A stretch of DNA of 64,000 nucleotides, from the NCBI RefSeq assembly GCF_051020765.1, contig NW_027469084.1, positions 1-64,000 of the forward strand. The letters are read 5' to 3'. Position 1 is the first letter of the stretch; every line of letters starts with the position of its first letter. The translations under genes were made by a program, and so were the position numbers. The DNA comes from Lasioglossum baleicum (lineage: Eukaryota > Arthropoda > Insecta > Hymenoptera > Halictidae). This document shows, one piece after another, positions 30,441-38,530 of this stretch. The notes beneath the pieces were generated by a model. It saw only the letters and a list, made by a program, of their open reading frames with translations. It was not told the DNA's origin and searched no databases.

Positions 30441-33400
30441 TGTCGGCTCGAATTTCGGAAATAAATTCCACCTCGGCTCAGACAAAAAGACCGTCATTGT
30501 TAATCATCGAAACGAATATCGGAAAATACAAAGCACGCGCTTTATCGTCGATATCGTTTGCAAGTCGCGAAGTAATTCAGGCAGTAGGAAGTCAAGCGAA
30601 AGTTTCTCTCGCCGAAAAACCGTGTTATTTCCTCTTAGCCACAGGCGCGGTGGACAGGGCAACGGAACAGGCCAAACTTAGAGTTACAATCAAAAACGAA
30701 ACTAGAGAAATTCTCGCCCGCGTTCTCGACAATTTGGTGAACCCATTGTTACTGGGAATAGATACGATAGCGAAATTCGGTATCGTTGTCGAGTACCATA
30801 GGGCGGCATGGCATTTCGCCTCGCGACCGAGCGTTGAATTCCCTTTCAGTTCCCAATCAAACGAGCCACTCTGTTGCGGATTACAAATTCTATCCGATAT
30901 AGAAAAAGAGCGGCTACGCGATTTTCTGAATAAGGAACTTCGAGACTTTGCGGAAATACCAGGGATTACCACATTGACCACTCACCGAATTGACGTAGGT
31001 AATGCTAGACCAATTAAACAGAGGTCGTATAATACATCACCAATAGTACGGGAGGCAATCTACAAAGAGGTAGATTCGCTGTTAGCGGAAGGAATAATAG
31101 AACCTTCAGAAAGTGAGTGGTCAAGCCCCATTGTGATGGTAAAGAAGCCGAATGGCAAGTACCGTTTTTGTTTAGATTTCCGCAAGGTCAATGCAGTTTC
31201 GAAAAGAGACGCGTACCCGCTCCCGTTGATGACAGGCATTCTAGATAAATTGCGCGCGGCACGCTATATTTCCACCCTCGATTTGAAGCAGGCATACTTT
31301 CAAATTCCGCTTGAGGAAAGTAGTAAGGAAATTACCGCGTTTACAGTTCCGGGCAAAGGATTATATCAATTCCGAAGAATGCCATACGGACTCACAGGGG
31401 CGCCGGCAACGTTCCAACGTTTATTGGATCGTTTAATAGGACCGGAAATGGAACCCCATGTATTTGCCTATTTAGACGATGTAATCATCGCTACTGCTAC
31501 TTACGAAGAGCATTTAGTCTGGCTGAAAAAGGTTTTAGACAAAATTAAAGCGGCAGGGTTAATAGTGAATCCCGAAAAATGCGAATTCTGCAGGGATGAA
31601 GTAAAATATCTTGGGTTCGTGGTAAGCAGCGAGGGGCTGAAAGTGGACGCAGAGAAAGTTGAACCCGTCCTGTCTTTCCCAGCTCCGCGAAATGTAAGAC
31701 AAGTAAGACGATTTCTCGGAATGGCTTCGTGGTATCGAAGATTTATTCCGAATTTCGCAACAATAGCGGAGCCAATGAACGGGTTACTGAGGAAGGACAG
31801 GGCGTGGGAGTGGAAGGACGGACAACAATCCGCCTTCGAAAAATTACGTTCACTGGTGGCTACCGCGCCAACCCTCGCATGCCCACGCTTTGAAATCCCG
31901 TTCACCCTGCAGACAGACGCTAGTATGGTGGGGCTCGGAGCGGTATTAGTGCAGGAAATCGAGGGGGAGGAAAGGGTGATAGCGTTCGCGAGTCGTTCAC
32001 TGAATTCGGCAGAACGCAAGTATTCCGCGACAGAATTGGAATGCCTGGCCGTCGTGTGGTCCGTGCAGAAATTCCGGCCGTATCTGGAAGGTTATAAATT
32101 CACGATCATTACGGATCACAGCAGCCTTCGGTGGTTACGACAGCTAACCAACCCTTCGGGCAGATTAGCACGTTGGGCATTGCAATTGCTCGAATATGAT
32201 TTCGAAATAAAATACCGAAAAGGCTCGCTGAATAACGTTCCAGACGCGTTATCAAGAATGTTTGAAGGGGCAAAATTGAAGGGGGAGAAATTGCCAATAG
32301 TAGCCGCGACGCGATTAGATTGGTTTGACGAAAAAATTCGTGCAGTGGAATCAAATCCGGAGCTACACCCCGCTTGGTCAATTAGGGAGGGTCAGCTTTA
32401 TTACCGTCGTACAGATCCACTTATTGCAGAAATTTTGGGAGGGGACCTTAGTGAATGGAAATTAGTAATTCCGGCAGATAGGAGAAATGAGATCTTGAAG
32501 GAATCGCACGACGAGGTGCAAGCGGGTCATCTAGGAGTGGAAAAGACCTACCACAGAATAGCGGCAAAATATTTCTGGCCGGGGATGTTTAGAACTGTCG
32601 TCGAATACGTGCGACGCTGTCCCATATGCCAAATGACGAAGGTGGAACAATCCCTCCCCTCCGGGCTAATGGGTAGGCGTCGCATTTCGGCTCCTTGGAT
32701 GGTAGTAGCGGCAGACATAATGGGCCCGTTTCCACCTAGTCGTGCAGGATTCGCCTATCTGCTGGTCATTCAAGATCTCTTCACAAAGTGGGTAGAATGC
32801 TGCCCTCTCAGGAAGGCCACGGGGGCAAAAATTTCGGAAGCTCTCGAGAATTTGGTATTTTCGCGGTGGGGAACTCCCGAAGTACTATTAACGGACAACG
32901 GTACCGAGTTCGTTAATAAAACAATTCACGAACTGGCGAAAAAGTATGGAATTACGATCTCGACAACACCGCCGTATCACCCGCAGGCGAATCCCGTCGA
33001 AAGGGTGAACAGGGTGTTGAAGACGATGATCGTATCATACATTGGGAAAGATCACAGGGATTGGGATCAAAATATCTCTAAATTTCGGTTCGCCTACAAC
33101 ACTGCGCACCATACAGTACTACAGGCTTCTCCGGCCTTTCTGAATTTCGGACGAGAGCCTACGCCAGCGGCTTGTCGTAGAGCACAAGTAGAGCCACCAG
33201 TAGAATTAGAAGTAGCGAACTCCGGGGAGTGGAAGGACCGCGTCTCACACCTTCCAACTCTGCGACATTGGGTAGCGGAAAATTTGGATAGAGCGTATGA
33301 AACGCAATCCAAATATTATAACCTCCGGCGGAAAAACGTGAATTTCGAGATAGGAGATTTAGTACTACGACGGAACCGGGTGTTGTCATCGGCGGCACAG

Positions 33401-34069
33401 AATGTAGCGGCGAAACTCTGTCCAAAGTTCGCGGGACCGTTCCGGATTTCGGAAAAGTTATCAGCGGTAGTGTATCGCCTTACAACCTTAGAGGGCCGGG
33501 ACGTGGGAAAAGCACACGTCGAAGATCTGAAAACGTACACTCCGCCCGTAGAAGGGGAAGGAGAACGGCCCAACACTGCAAATAATACAATTTCAGATGC
33601 AGAACTTCAAGGTGGATCCGTGGGTAGCGGACATCTACGAATTAATGGTAGAGGACTTCGAGTCCATGGAAGCGGTAGTGACAAGGATGAGGGAGAACTT
33701 CCGGCGTCCACACCAACGCACTACGGCAGTAACAGTGGCCGACCTCCTGGGACCCCTAGAAGAGGCTCAAGCCGAACTTCCGGGCCCAATCCCGCCACAG
33801 GAGAAGACGGAGAAGGAGCCGCCACAGTCCCGCGAAGGGGGAGAGGAAGACCCCGAGGAACCGGAAGAGGCCGTCCTCGCGGTAACTCCCGAGCTACCGG
33901 GGGAGTACGGGGAGCTGGACAAACTGTTCACCAGGACAACGCAGCATCTGCAAGCACTGCAGGGGTATTTCAGATACCCGCCCCGGACTCTGCCGGTGAC
34001 CCCGATGCCAACAGAAGAGCCGAAGGCACAAGCGACCCCGACGCCAAAACCAGAGCCAAAGCCACGTGA
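30440..34069 (+). CDS. pol: GyB pol (degenerate protease, RT, RNase H, integrase)
   Basis: 1209 codons in the -1 frame to gag. The protease region can be aligned by its C-terminal motif LLLGIDTIAKFGI (about residue 102), but the place of D-T-G, ~70 residues before, reads ALSSISFAS, and the neighbouring frame reads VDIV; no D-T/S-G is present. RT has YLDDVIIAT near residue 340, RNase H LQTDASMVG and EYDFEIKYRKG, integrase HDEVQAGH...CPICQ, then the core with ADIMGPF (D), LTDNGTEF (D) and NPVERVNR (E). The tail after the integrase is low complexity with two AT-hook-like GRGRPRG words and overlaps ORF3. Start is either the ATG (reinitiation after gag) or a -1 frameshift. Confidence 0.92.
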   Translation: MSARISEINSTSAQTKRPSLLIIETNIGKYKARALSSISFASREVIQAVGSQAKVSLAEKPCYFLLATGAVDRATEQAKLRVTIKNETREILARVLDNLVNPLLLGIDTIAKFGIVVEYHRAAWHFASRPSVEFPFSSQSNEPLCCGLQILSDIEKERLRDFLNKELRDFAEIPGITTLTTHRIDVGNARPIKQRSYNTSPIVREAIYKEVDSLLAEGIIEPSESEWSSPIVMVKKPNGKYRFCLDFRKVNAVSKRDAYPLPLMTGILDKLRAARYISTLDLKQAYFQIPLEESSKEITAFTVPGKGLYQFRRMPYGLTGAPATFQRLLDRLIGPEMEPHVFAYLDDVIIATATYEEHLVWLKKVLDKIKAAGLIVNPEKCEFCRDEVKYLGFVVSSEGLKVDAEKVEPVLSFPAPRNVRQVRRFLGMASWYRRFIPNFATIAEPMNGLLRKDRAWEWKDGQQSAFEKLRSLVATAPTLACPRFEIPFTLQTDASMVGLGAVLVQEIEGEERVIAFASRSLNSAERKYSATELECLAVVWSVQKFRPYLEGYKFTIITDHSSLRWLRQLTNPSGRLARWALQLLEYDFEIKYRKGSLNNVPDALSRMFEGAKLKGEKLPIVAATRLDWFDEKIRAVESNPELHPAWSIREGQLYYRRTDPLIAEILGGDLSEWKLVIPADRRNEILKESHDEVQAGHLGVEKTYHRIAAKYFWPGMFRTVVEYVRRCPICQMTKVEQSLPSGLMGRRRISAPWMVVAADIMGPFPPSRAGFAYLLVIQDLFTKWVECCPLRKATGAKISEALENLVFSRWGTPEVLLTDNGTEFVNKTIHELAKKYGITISTTPPYHPQANPVERVNRVLKTMIVSYIGKDHRDWDQNISKFRFAYNTAHHTVLQASPAFLNFGREPTPAACRRAQVEPPVELEVANSGEWKDRVSHLPTLRHWVAENLDRAYETQSKYYNLRRKNVNFEIGDLVLRRNRVLSSAAQNVAAKLCPKFAGPFRISEKLSAVVYRLTTLEGRDVGKAHVEDLKTYTPPVEGEGERPNTANNTISDAELQGGSVGSGHLRINGRGLRVHGSGSDKDEGELPASTPTHYGSNSGRPPGTPRRGSSRTSGPNPATGEDGEGAATVPRRGRGRPRGTGRGRPRGNSRATGGVRGAGQTVHQDNAASASTAGVFQIPAPDSAGDPDANRRAEGTSDPDAKTRAKAT
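33595..33596 (+). promoter_or_regulatory. GyB ORF3 splice acceptor
   Basis: AATACAATTTCAG directly abuts ATG at 33597. The AG dinucleotide is the predicted intron end for a subgenomic ORF3 message. Confidence 0.5.
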
Positions 34070-34442
34070 AACACCAAATCCCGCAGTACAACAGAAACCT
34101 CAGGAGGCCCCAACAACCCGAAAGCGGGCACCAGACCATGGGAAGACGACAACGTACCCAGGAGCCAATAAGACCACGAGCCCGCAGGAAGCTGAGACTA
34201 CCGCAATCCCAAGTCTACTCGACACAGGGAAGGCACCGGAGGAAATGACCATAAAGAGGCCATGTTGGAATTGTGGGGTGAGAGGCCACAATAGGAGCCA
34301 GTGCCCAGAGCCGGTACGGCCGCACTGCTTCCGTTGCGGACTAAAAGGGGAATCCGTGCGCACCTGCCCATATTGTGCGGATTATTGGCGCAAAATGAAC
34401 GCCGAATATAGGGCCAAAATCGGGGCCCCGCCAAGGCCATAA
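33597..34442 (+). CDS. GyB ORF3, post-integrase protein with two zinc knuckles
   Basis: 281 codons overlapping the last 473 nt of pol in another frame. The N-terminus looks helical and amphipathic (DPWVADIYELMVEDFESM), the middle is P/E/T-rich and disordered, and the C-terminus carries CWNCGVRGHNRSQC and CFRCGLKGESVRTC followed by PYC. It sits where envelope genes sit in errantiviruses, but has no signal peptide, glycoprotein cysteines or transmembrane segment. The knuckles suggest RNA or DNA binding. In the overlap, this frame is compositionally more protein-like than the pol tail. Its function is unknown. Confidence 0.7.
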   Translation: MQNFKVDPWVADIYELMVEDFESMEAVVTRMRENFRRPHQRTTAVTVADLLGPLEEAQAELPGPIPPQEKTEKEPPQSREGGEEDPEEPEEAVLAVTPELPGEYGELDKLFTRTTQHLQALQGYFRYPPRTLPVTPMPTEEPKAQATPTPKPEPKPRETPNPAVQQKPQEAPTTRKRAPDHGKTTTYPGANKTTSPQEAETTAIPSLLDTGKAPEEMTIKRPCWNCGVRGHNRSQCPEPVRPHCFRCGLKGESVRTCPYCADYWRKMNAEYRAKIGAPPRP

Positions 34443-34960
34443 AAGGAAGGGGTGACTTTGATAGCACGGGTAGAAATTCCGCGGGTTAAAAGGGACGTAA
34501 CTCCCGTCCCAGTCAAGTTCAGTTCTATTTTCAGTTTCAGATCCGTTTTTCACTATTTAGTTCCGAAAAGATGGACTGCTGCCCAACATGGTCGCAATAG
34601 GGTAGTCCAGAACGAATGTAATCCCGTGTATAAGAAAACGTTCCGTCATTTGTAATCCGGGTAAAAAGAAATAAAGGAAATTATAGTTTCGTATCCGGAG
34701 CGATTGGGATAATTATTTGGTAGGACTGGTAGTGAACCTTTCCCCGTAGAGTAGATTTAGGTAACTCTCGTCCGAGGTGCAGGATAAGGTGGTGTTTTGT
34801 TGCAAAGAAAAGGAGAACAGGGTAAGGATTGAGTGTGAGTACTCGTATTTATGTTGGTGAAGGCTCATTATGTAAAGGTTGCACTTCCGAGGGGACTGTT
34901 CCAAGTTGCGAACCGGGGGATCACGGGGTCGACTCCTACCGTTTGGTCCGGTTCAAGTTT
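34443..34960 (+). other. GyB 3' untranslated region
   Basis: 518 nt without coding frames between ORF3 and the polypurine tract. Confidence 0.6.
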
Positions 34961-34975
34961 AAGGGGGGGGGGAGT
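34961..34975 (+). promoter_or_regulatory. GyB polypurine tract
   Basis: A run of ten G preceded by AA and followed by AGT immediately before the 3' LTR; it primes plus-strand DNA. Confidence 0.85.
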
Positions 34976-35020
34976 TGTGACGTTGCAAGCGAGCGACGTC
35001 ACTTCTCCGTTTGATAAACG
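34976..35020 (+). repeat. GyB 3' LTR, first 45 bp
   Basis: Identical to 26651-26695; interrupted at 35020 by GyC. The last four bases AACG are the left target duplication of GyC. Confidence 0.95.
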
Positions 35021-36254
35021 TGTAACAACCTGGTTTCGTCGTCACGTTCGGAGACTTCCTCTTCGTCCTTATAGCTCGCCGATCCAGAGTTCGATGTTCA
35101 ACGAGAGGAAAATGTCGATGGGGAACTGGACGTGATACGCGGGTTTCGAAATAACGACACAGGCGGTTTCACTGACGATTCTCGCTACCGGCGCGTTCGC
35201 GAACGCGGTTTTTCTGGATTCGCTCGTCGCGAATGTTCACTCGGTAACCGCGACTTTCGGATACGATTCCGAGTACTTTTCTCGGACGCGCACGTCGCGG
35301 CTTTCAGGTACGGAACGCGTTACTTTCTCGGACGCGACGCGGATATATTTTCGGGACAGGTAACCGGAAGGATCAGAAGGTCAGGAAACCCCTGCCCGAG
35401 TCAGGTCGGTCGGATATGTGACGTGGCGGTTCGCCGTACGTCATGATCCTCTCGGGCGGTTCTACGGCGGCGAGTGACGGTTCGTCGTGCTCGCCGTTCG
35501 TTCTTGTCGACGGTACGCCTTAACAAGCTCGCTGGTGGTACACCTTGGCGAATCGAGTGACGGTACGTCGTGCTCTGGCTATGCTACGGGAAAAAGGACA
35601 TTTTCGGGAAGGGAGGAGGGCTCCCTGCCTGAGTCGGGTCGGTCGGACTTCAACGTGGTGGTTCACCGTGCGTTTACGTCCTCTCAGGCGGTTCTACGGC
35701 GACGAGTGATGGTTCATCGTGCTCGTCGGTCGTTCTCGTGGACGGTACGTCGTGACGAGGAGGCTGGTGGTACACCTTGGCCTTTCAGGGCGGCGGCACG
35801 CCTTACCCTGTTGCAGTGGAACGTAGTTCGTCACCGGTGGAATGCCTCCATGGAACGGGAACACTGGTTGACAAAATGGCGGTGCGCCGTATTCCGTTCA
35901 GGGAAATGTGGTTCTTCACCGGAAAGGATACTTACAGGAATACTAATCGTAACGATCTTCTCTTAGTATCGTCTCGGCTAAGAAGAGCTCTCCCGGGGCG
36001 TGTGGCGCCTTTTATAGATGCGATCTCGGCTTCTAGAACGTTCTTCGTCGATTTCCGTACGCGTGGGGGGAAACACTGTCGACTCCTTCCCGTCGGTATC
36101 GGTTTCGTGGCGCGGTGGTCGCGCGGCGCGGGGCGCGTATCGAGTGTGCGCGGCGGTTCGGTTCGGTCCCCTTTCGGCTCGGCTCGGTTCGTTTCGGCGC
36201 GCCTTGATATCCGGTTCTACTAGTAACAGGCCTGCCCGGTGCAGGTCTGTTACA
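35021..36254 (-). repeat. GyC 3' LTR (1234 bp)
   Basis: On the minus strand it runs from TGTAACAGACC (36254) to GTTGTTACA (35021). It carries a TATA box, a splice donor, a U3-terminal hairpin (36222-36254) and nine covarying mini-hairpins (see findings). Same sequence as 43046-44279. Confidence 0.96.
35930..36016 (-). promoter_or_regulatory. GyC LTR TATA box and splice donor
   Basis: TATAAAA on the minus strand at 36016-36010, then GTAAGT at 35935-35930, about 81 nt downstream. The copy in the other LTR is 8025 bp to the right. Confidence 0.6.
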
Positions 36255-36268
36255 CCCCCCTCCTCCTT
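36255..36268 (-). promoter_or_regulatory. GyC polypurine tract
   Basis: On the minus strand AAGGAGGAGGGGGG abuts the LTR TGTAAC. GyD has a closely similar tract. Confidence 0.85.
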
Positions 36269-36997
36269 CGGGAAAGACGAGCGCACGGCAGCGAGACTTT
36301 TTTATTAAAAAAATACTGGATTGGTAATCACAACGTAACACATTGTTTCTCTTTGGTATACATCGCCGGTACCCGTTTGTCACAATAACATCATTGTTCA
36401 ATCTACGACTTACGTACAAACATATCCTCTGGTAACACTATATACGATGGAACTATCCCTTCCTAACTTAAATACTATCCTATTGTTAGCACGTGATTGA
36501 ACAGTGCCGCGGGGTACAACAAAAGAACGTGTGGACACATAAAAAAATCCGCGTATAACGCGATTCGACTGCAGGGGAAGCGTCCCCGCCCCGCAGGTGA
36601 AGGCCACCGTCACAAAAGAAATGAACAAAAATTAACTTGCCCCGCTGTACGATGCTCGCGGTGCTAGAACGGTACGAGAAAAACCCCGCGCGTAATAATA
36701 AGAATGTTCTACCCTAAACTGCTCACTTATTCTACCCTTAATCTCTACGCGTCAGTGAAAAAAAAATACTCTAGCCCTTAATCTATCGCCTCCCGGTACG
36801 GGGTTTAGGGCCGCGGTGCGCGTCACCCTCTTTGTCTAGTAGGCCCGTCCCGGTACGGGTTTGGAAGGCCGCGGTGCGCGATACCTTCCTCTGGCCTGGC
36901 GCATCCCGGTACGGGTTTTCGAGGCCGCGGTACGCGTTACCTCTTTGTACGCTCGCGTGTCCCGGTACGGGGTTAAGGTCGCGGTACGCGTTACCTT
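36269..36997 (-). other. GyC 3' untranslated region with four GTR-loop repeats
   Basis: Between pol and PPT. At 36792-36802, 36849-36859, 36905-36915 and 36961-36971 the sequence CCCGGTACGGG recurs, each followed after ~10-15 bp by CGCGGTGCGCG or CGCGGTACGCG. Period 53-60 bp. Each word is a 4-bp stem with a 3-nt GTA/GTG loop. Confidence 0.75.
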
Positions 36998-38530
36998 TTA
37001 TGTACTCCCCCGTCTGGTCGGTGCTGGTGTTCGGCGTTGGCACCTCCGCAGTCGTCCGGTCCTGTCGAAGTGGAGTTTCCACCGCTCCTCCCCCAGCTCT
37101 GCCAGAAATTGTCTGGTGGCGATGAGTGCTACCGGCACTTCCACGCGGCGTCCTGTCGGCAGCTGGAACCACCGCATCTCCCCGTTCCTGTGGCGGCCTT
37201 GATACCGTATGGGTGGGAGGGCCCTTGGTGCCCGTTGCCAGGGCGTCACCGGGTGGCCGTCGTTACCCGGCCTCTCCTCCGTCGGCACCTCCGGGAAAAC
37301 GGTTCCGGCTGGCGGCTGGTAGTGCCGGCTCCTCCTCGTGTCCCTCCTGCCGGTACTTGTTGTCGGGGTGGCCTCCAGCGGTGTTGGCGGTGGTAGTGCC
37401 GTGTTCCGTCGCCACTCTGTGACGGGCCATTTCTCCGCATTTGGCCGGTACGCCTGGCGTGGGTGGCGGAGCGGTGGCATCCTGGGCGCGACGGACAATC
37501 GTTCCAGCTCGCGCCAGATCGGGACTGGCAGGTCCAGTGGGCCCGGTGGCAACTTCCGTGGGTCCGGTCGTGTCCGGATCGTTGCCGGTCTGGCATCGCG
37601 TGCCCCGAATAGCGGGCCCTCGCGGGTTGGTGGTGGTGCCTCGATTGGAAGCGCAGGTGGTGGTGGCGGCGGTGCCATGGCAGTGGCCGCGCTGCCCGGT
37701 GCGTCCTCCGACCAGTGCGTCAAAGGTGGGTGTGCTGTGGTACGGCTCTTCTTCCGTGGCCTCGTGCTCGGCCTCTTCCCCTTCGGGGCCTCGGTTGGTG
37801 GCCACCATGACGACACGTTTGCTGGTGCCGGTAGCGTCAGGAAGGGCTCGTGCCCTGCCAGTACCCGGTGTTCCTCTATTGTCAGGGTCTTTGCCGACTC
37901 TACGGACGCGTTGCTAGCGTCGGAGCTAGACCGTGGCCGGATCTGCCCCCGTCTTGCCGTTGGTCCCCAGGTAACCGGTCGTACCGCCCGGGTGCCTTCC
38001 GTGTCCATCGGCTGGTGGTCGCCCGGCGCGCCGGTGAAGCCGACCGTTGCCGTGATGCTGTCCCCTTGCGGTCGCCCTGGTACGACTGGTCTCGGCCGGG
38101 TGGGGGTCCTGGTCGTCGCCATCTCCATTGACGGCGTTTCGGTGTCGGTGGTCGGTGTTCCCTTGGCGGTTACCCCCGCCGATACTGGTGGTGCCGTGCC
38201 CTCGTTTGGTAGCAACGTGGTCCCGTCCTGGGTCACCGGTGCCGTCAGAGTCGGCTCTACGGTGGTCTCGGGTGCTGTTGTCGGAGCTGGTTGCGGCGGC
38301 GGTGTCCCGTCGTTCCTCTGGTCGGGATCCGGTAGCGGCCGGGTCGCTGCCGGCGGTGTCGGGGTTGCGGCCGGTGACCTCTGGTTGACCTCCGGCGGTG
38401 TTACCTCCTCGCCCAGTACCATGGGTTGCGGAGCCAGGTGCTCCGGGGTGGCGGGCGTCCGTGGCCGACTGCCGTCGTCCCCTACGACGGCGTACAACGC
38501 GTTCAGCTCGGCGTAGAAATCGTCCTCCAT
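36998..38530 (-). CDS. GyC ORF3 (in frame with pol; predicted spliced product)
   Basis: 510 codons from the ATG at 38530, in the pol frame. A 3' splice site (TTGATTTTTGTCCTAG, AG at 38566-38565) lies 34 nt before it. Shared with GyD ORF3: DDFY.ELN.L at the start, RPRTP.TP.HL, VTW.P...RPRS.S, TIEEHR..AGH, a WW pair, and the C-terminal GRRVEVP...FLA..G.ERW.LHFDR.GRL.RC. No signal peptide or membrane segment. Function unknown. It could equally be made only as part of Pol and released by protease. Confidence 0.5.
   Translation of the reverse strand: MEDDFYAELNALYAVVGDDGSRPRTPATPEHLAPQPMVLGEEVTPPEVNQRSPAATPTPPAATRPLPDPDQRNDGTPPPQPAPTTAPETTVEPTLTAPVTQDGTTLLPNEGTAPPVSAGVTAKGTPTTDTETPSMEMATTRTPTRPRPVVPGRPQGDSITATVGFTGAPGDHQPMDTEGTRAVRPVTWGPTARRGQIRPRSSSDASNASVESAKTLTIEEHRVLAGHEPFLTLPAPANVSSWWPPTEAPKGKRPSTRPRKKSRTTAHPPLTHWSEDAPGSAATAMAPPPPPPALPIEAPPPTREGPLFGARDARPATIRTRPDPRKLPPGPLDLPVPIWRELERLSVAPRMPPLRHPRQAYRPNAEKWPVTEWRRNTALPPPTPLEATPTTSTGRRDTRRSRHYQPPAGTVFPEVPTEERPGNDGHPVTPWQRAPRALPPIRYQGRHRNGEMRWFQLPTGRRVEVPVALIATRQFLAELGEERWKLHFDRTGRLRRCQRRTPAPTRRGST

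Noticed and set aside
30373..30681. Separate protease ORF in the frame next to GyB pol
   Set aside because: Only VDIV resembles an active site; the frame is short and lacks the rest of the protease fold, which is in the pol frame.
33597..34442. Envelope glycoprotein at the post-pol position
   Set aside because: No signal peptide, no transmembrane helix, no furin-type site; it has zinc knuckles instead.
37338..38516. 392-codon plus-strand open frame
   Set aside because: It is antisense to the GyC pol extension, is G/V/S-rich and has no domain. It is a shadow of GC-rich codon usage.
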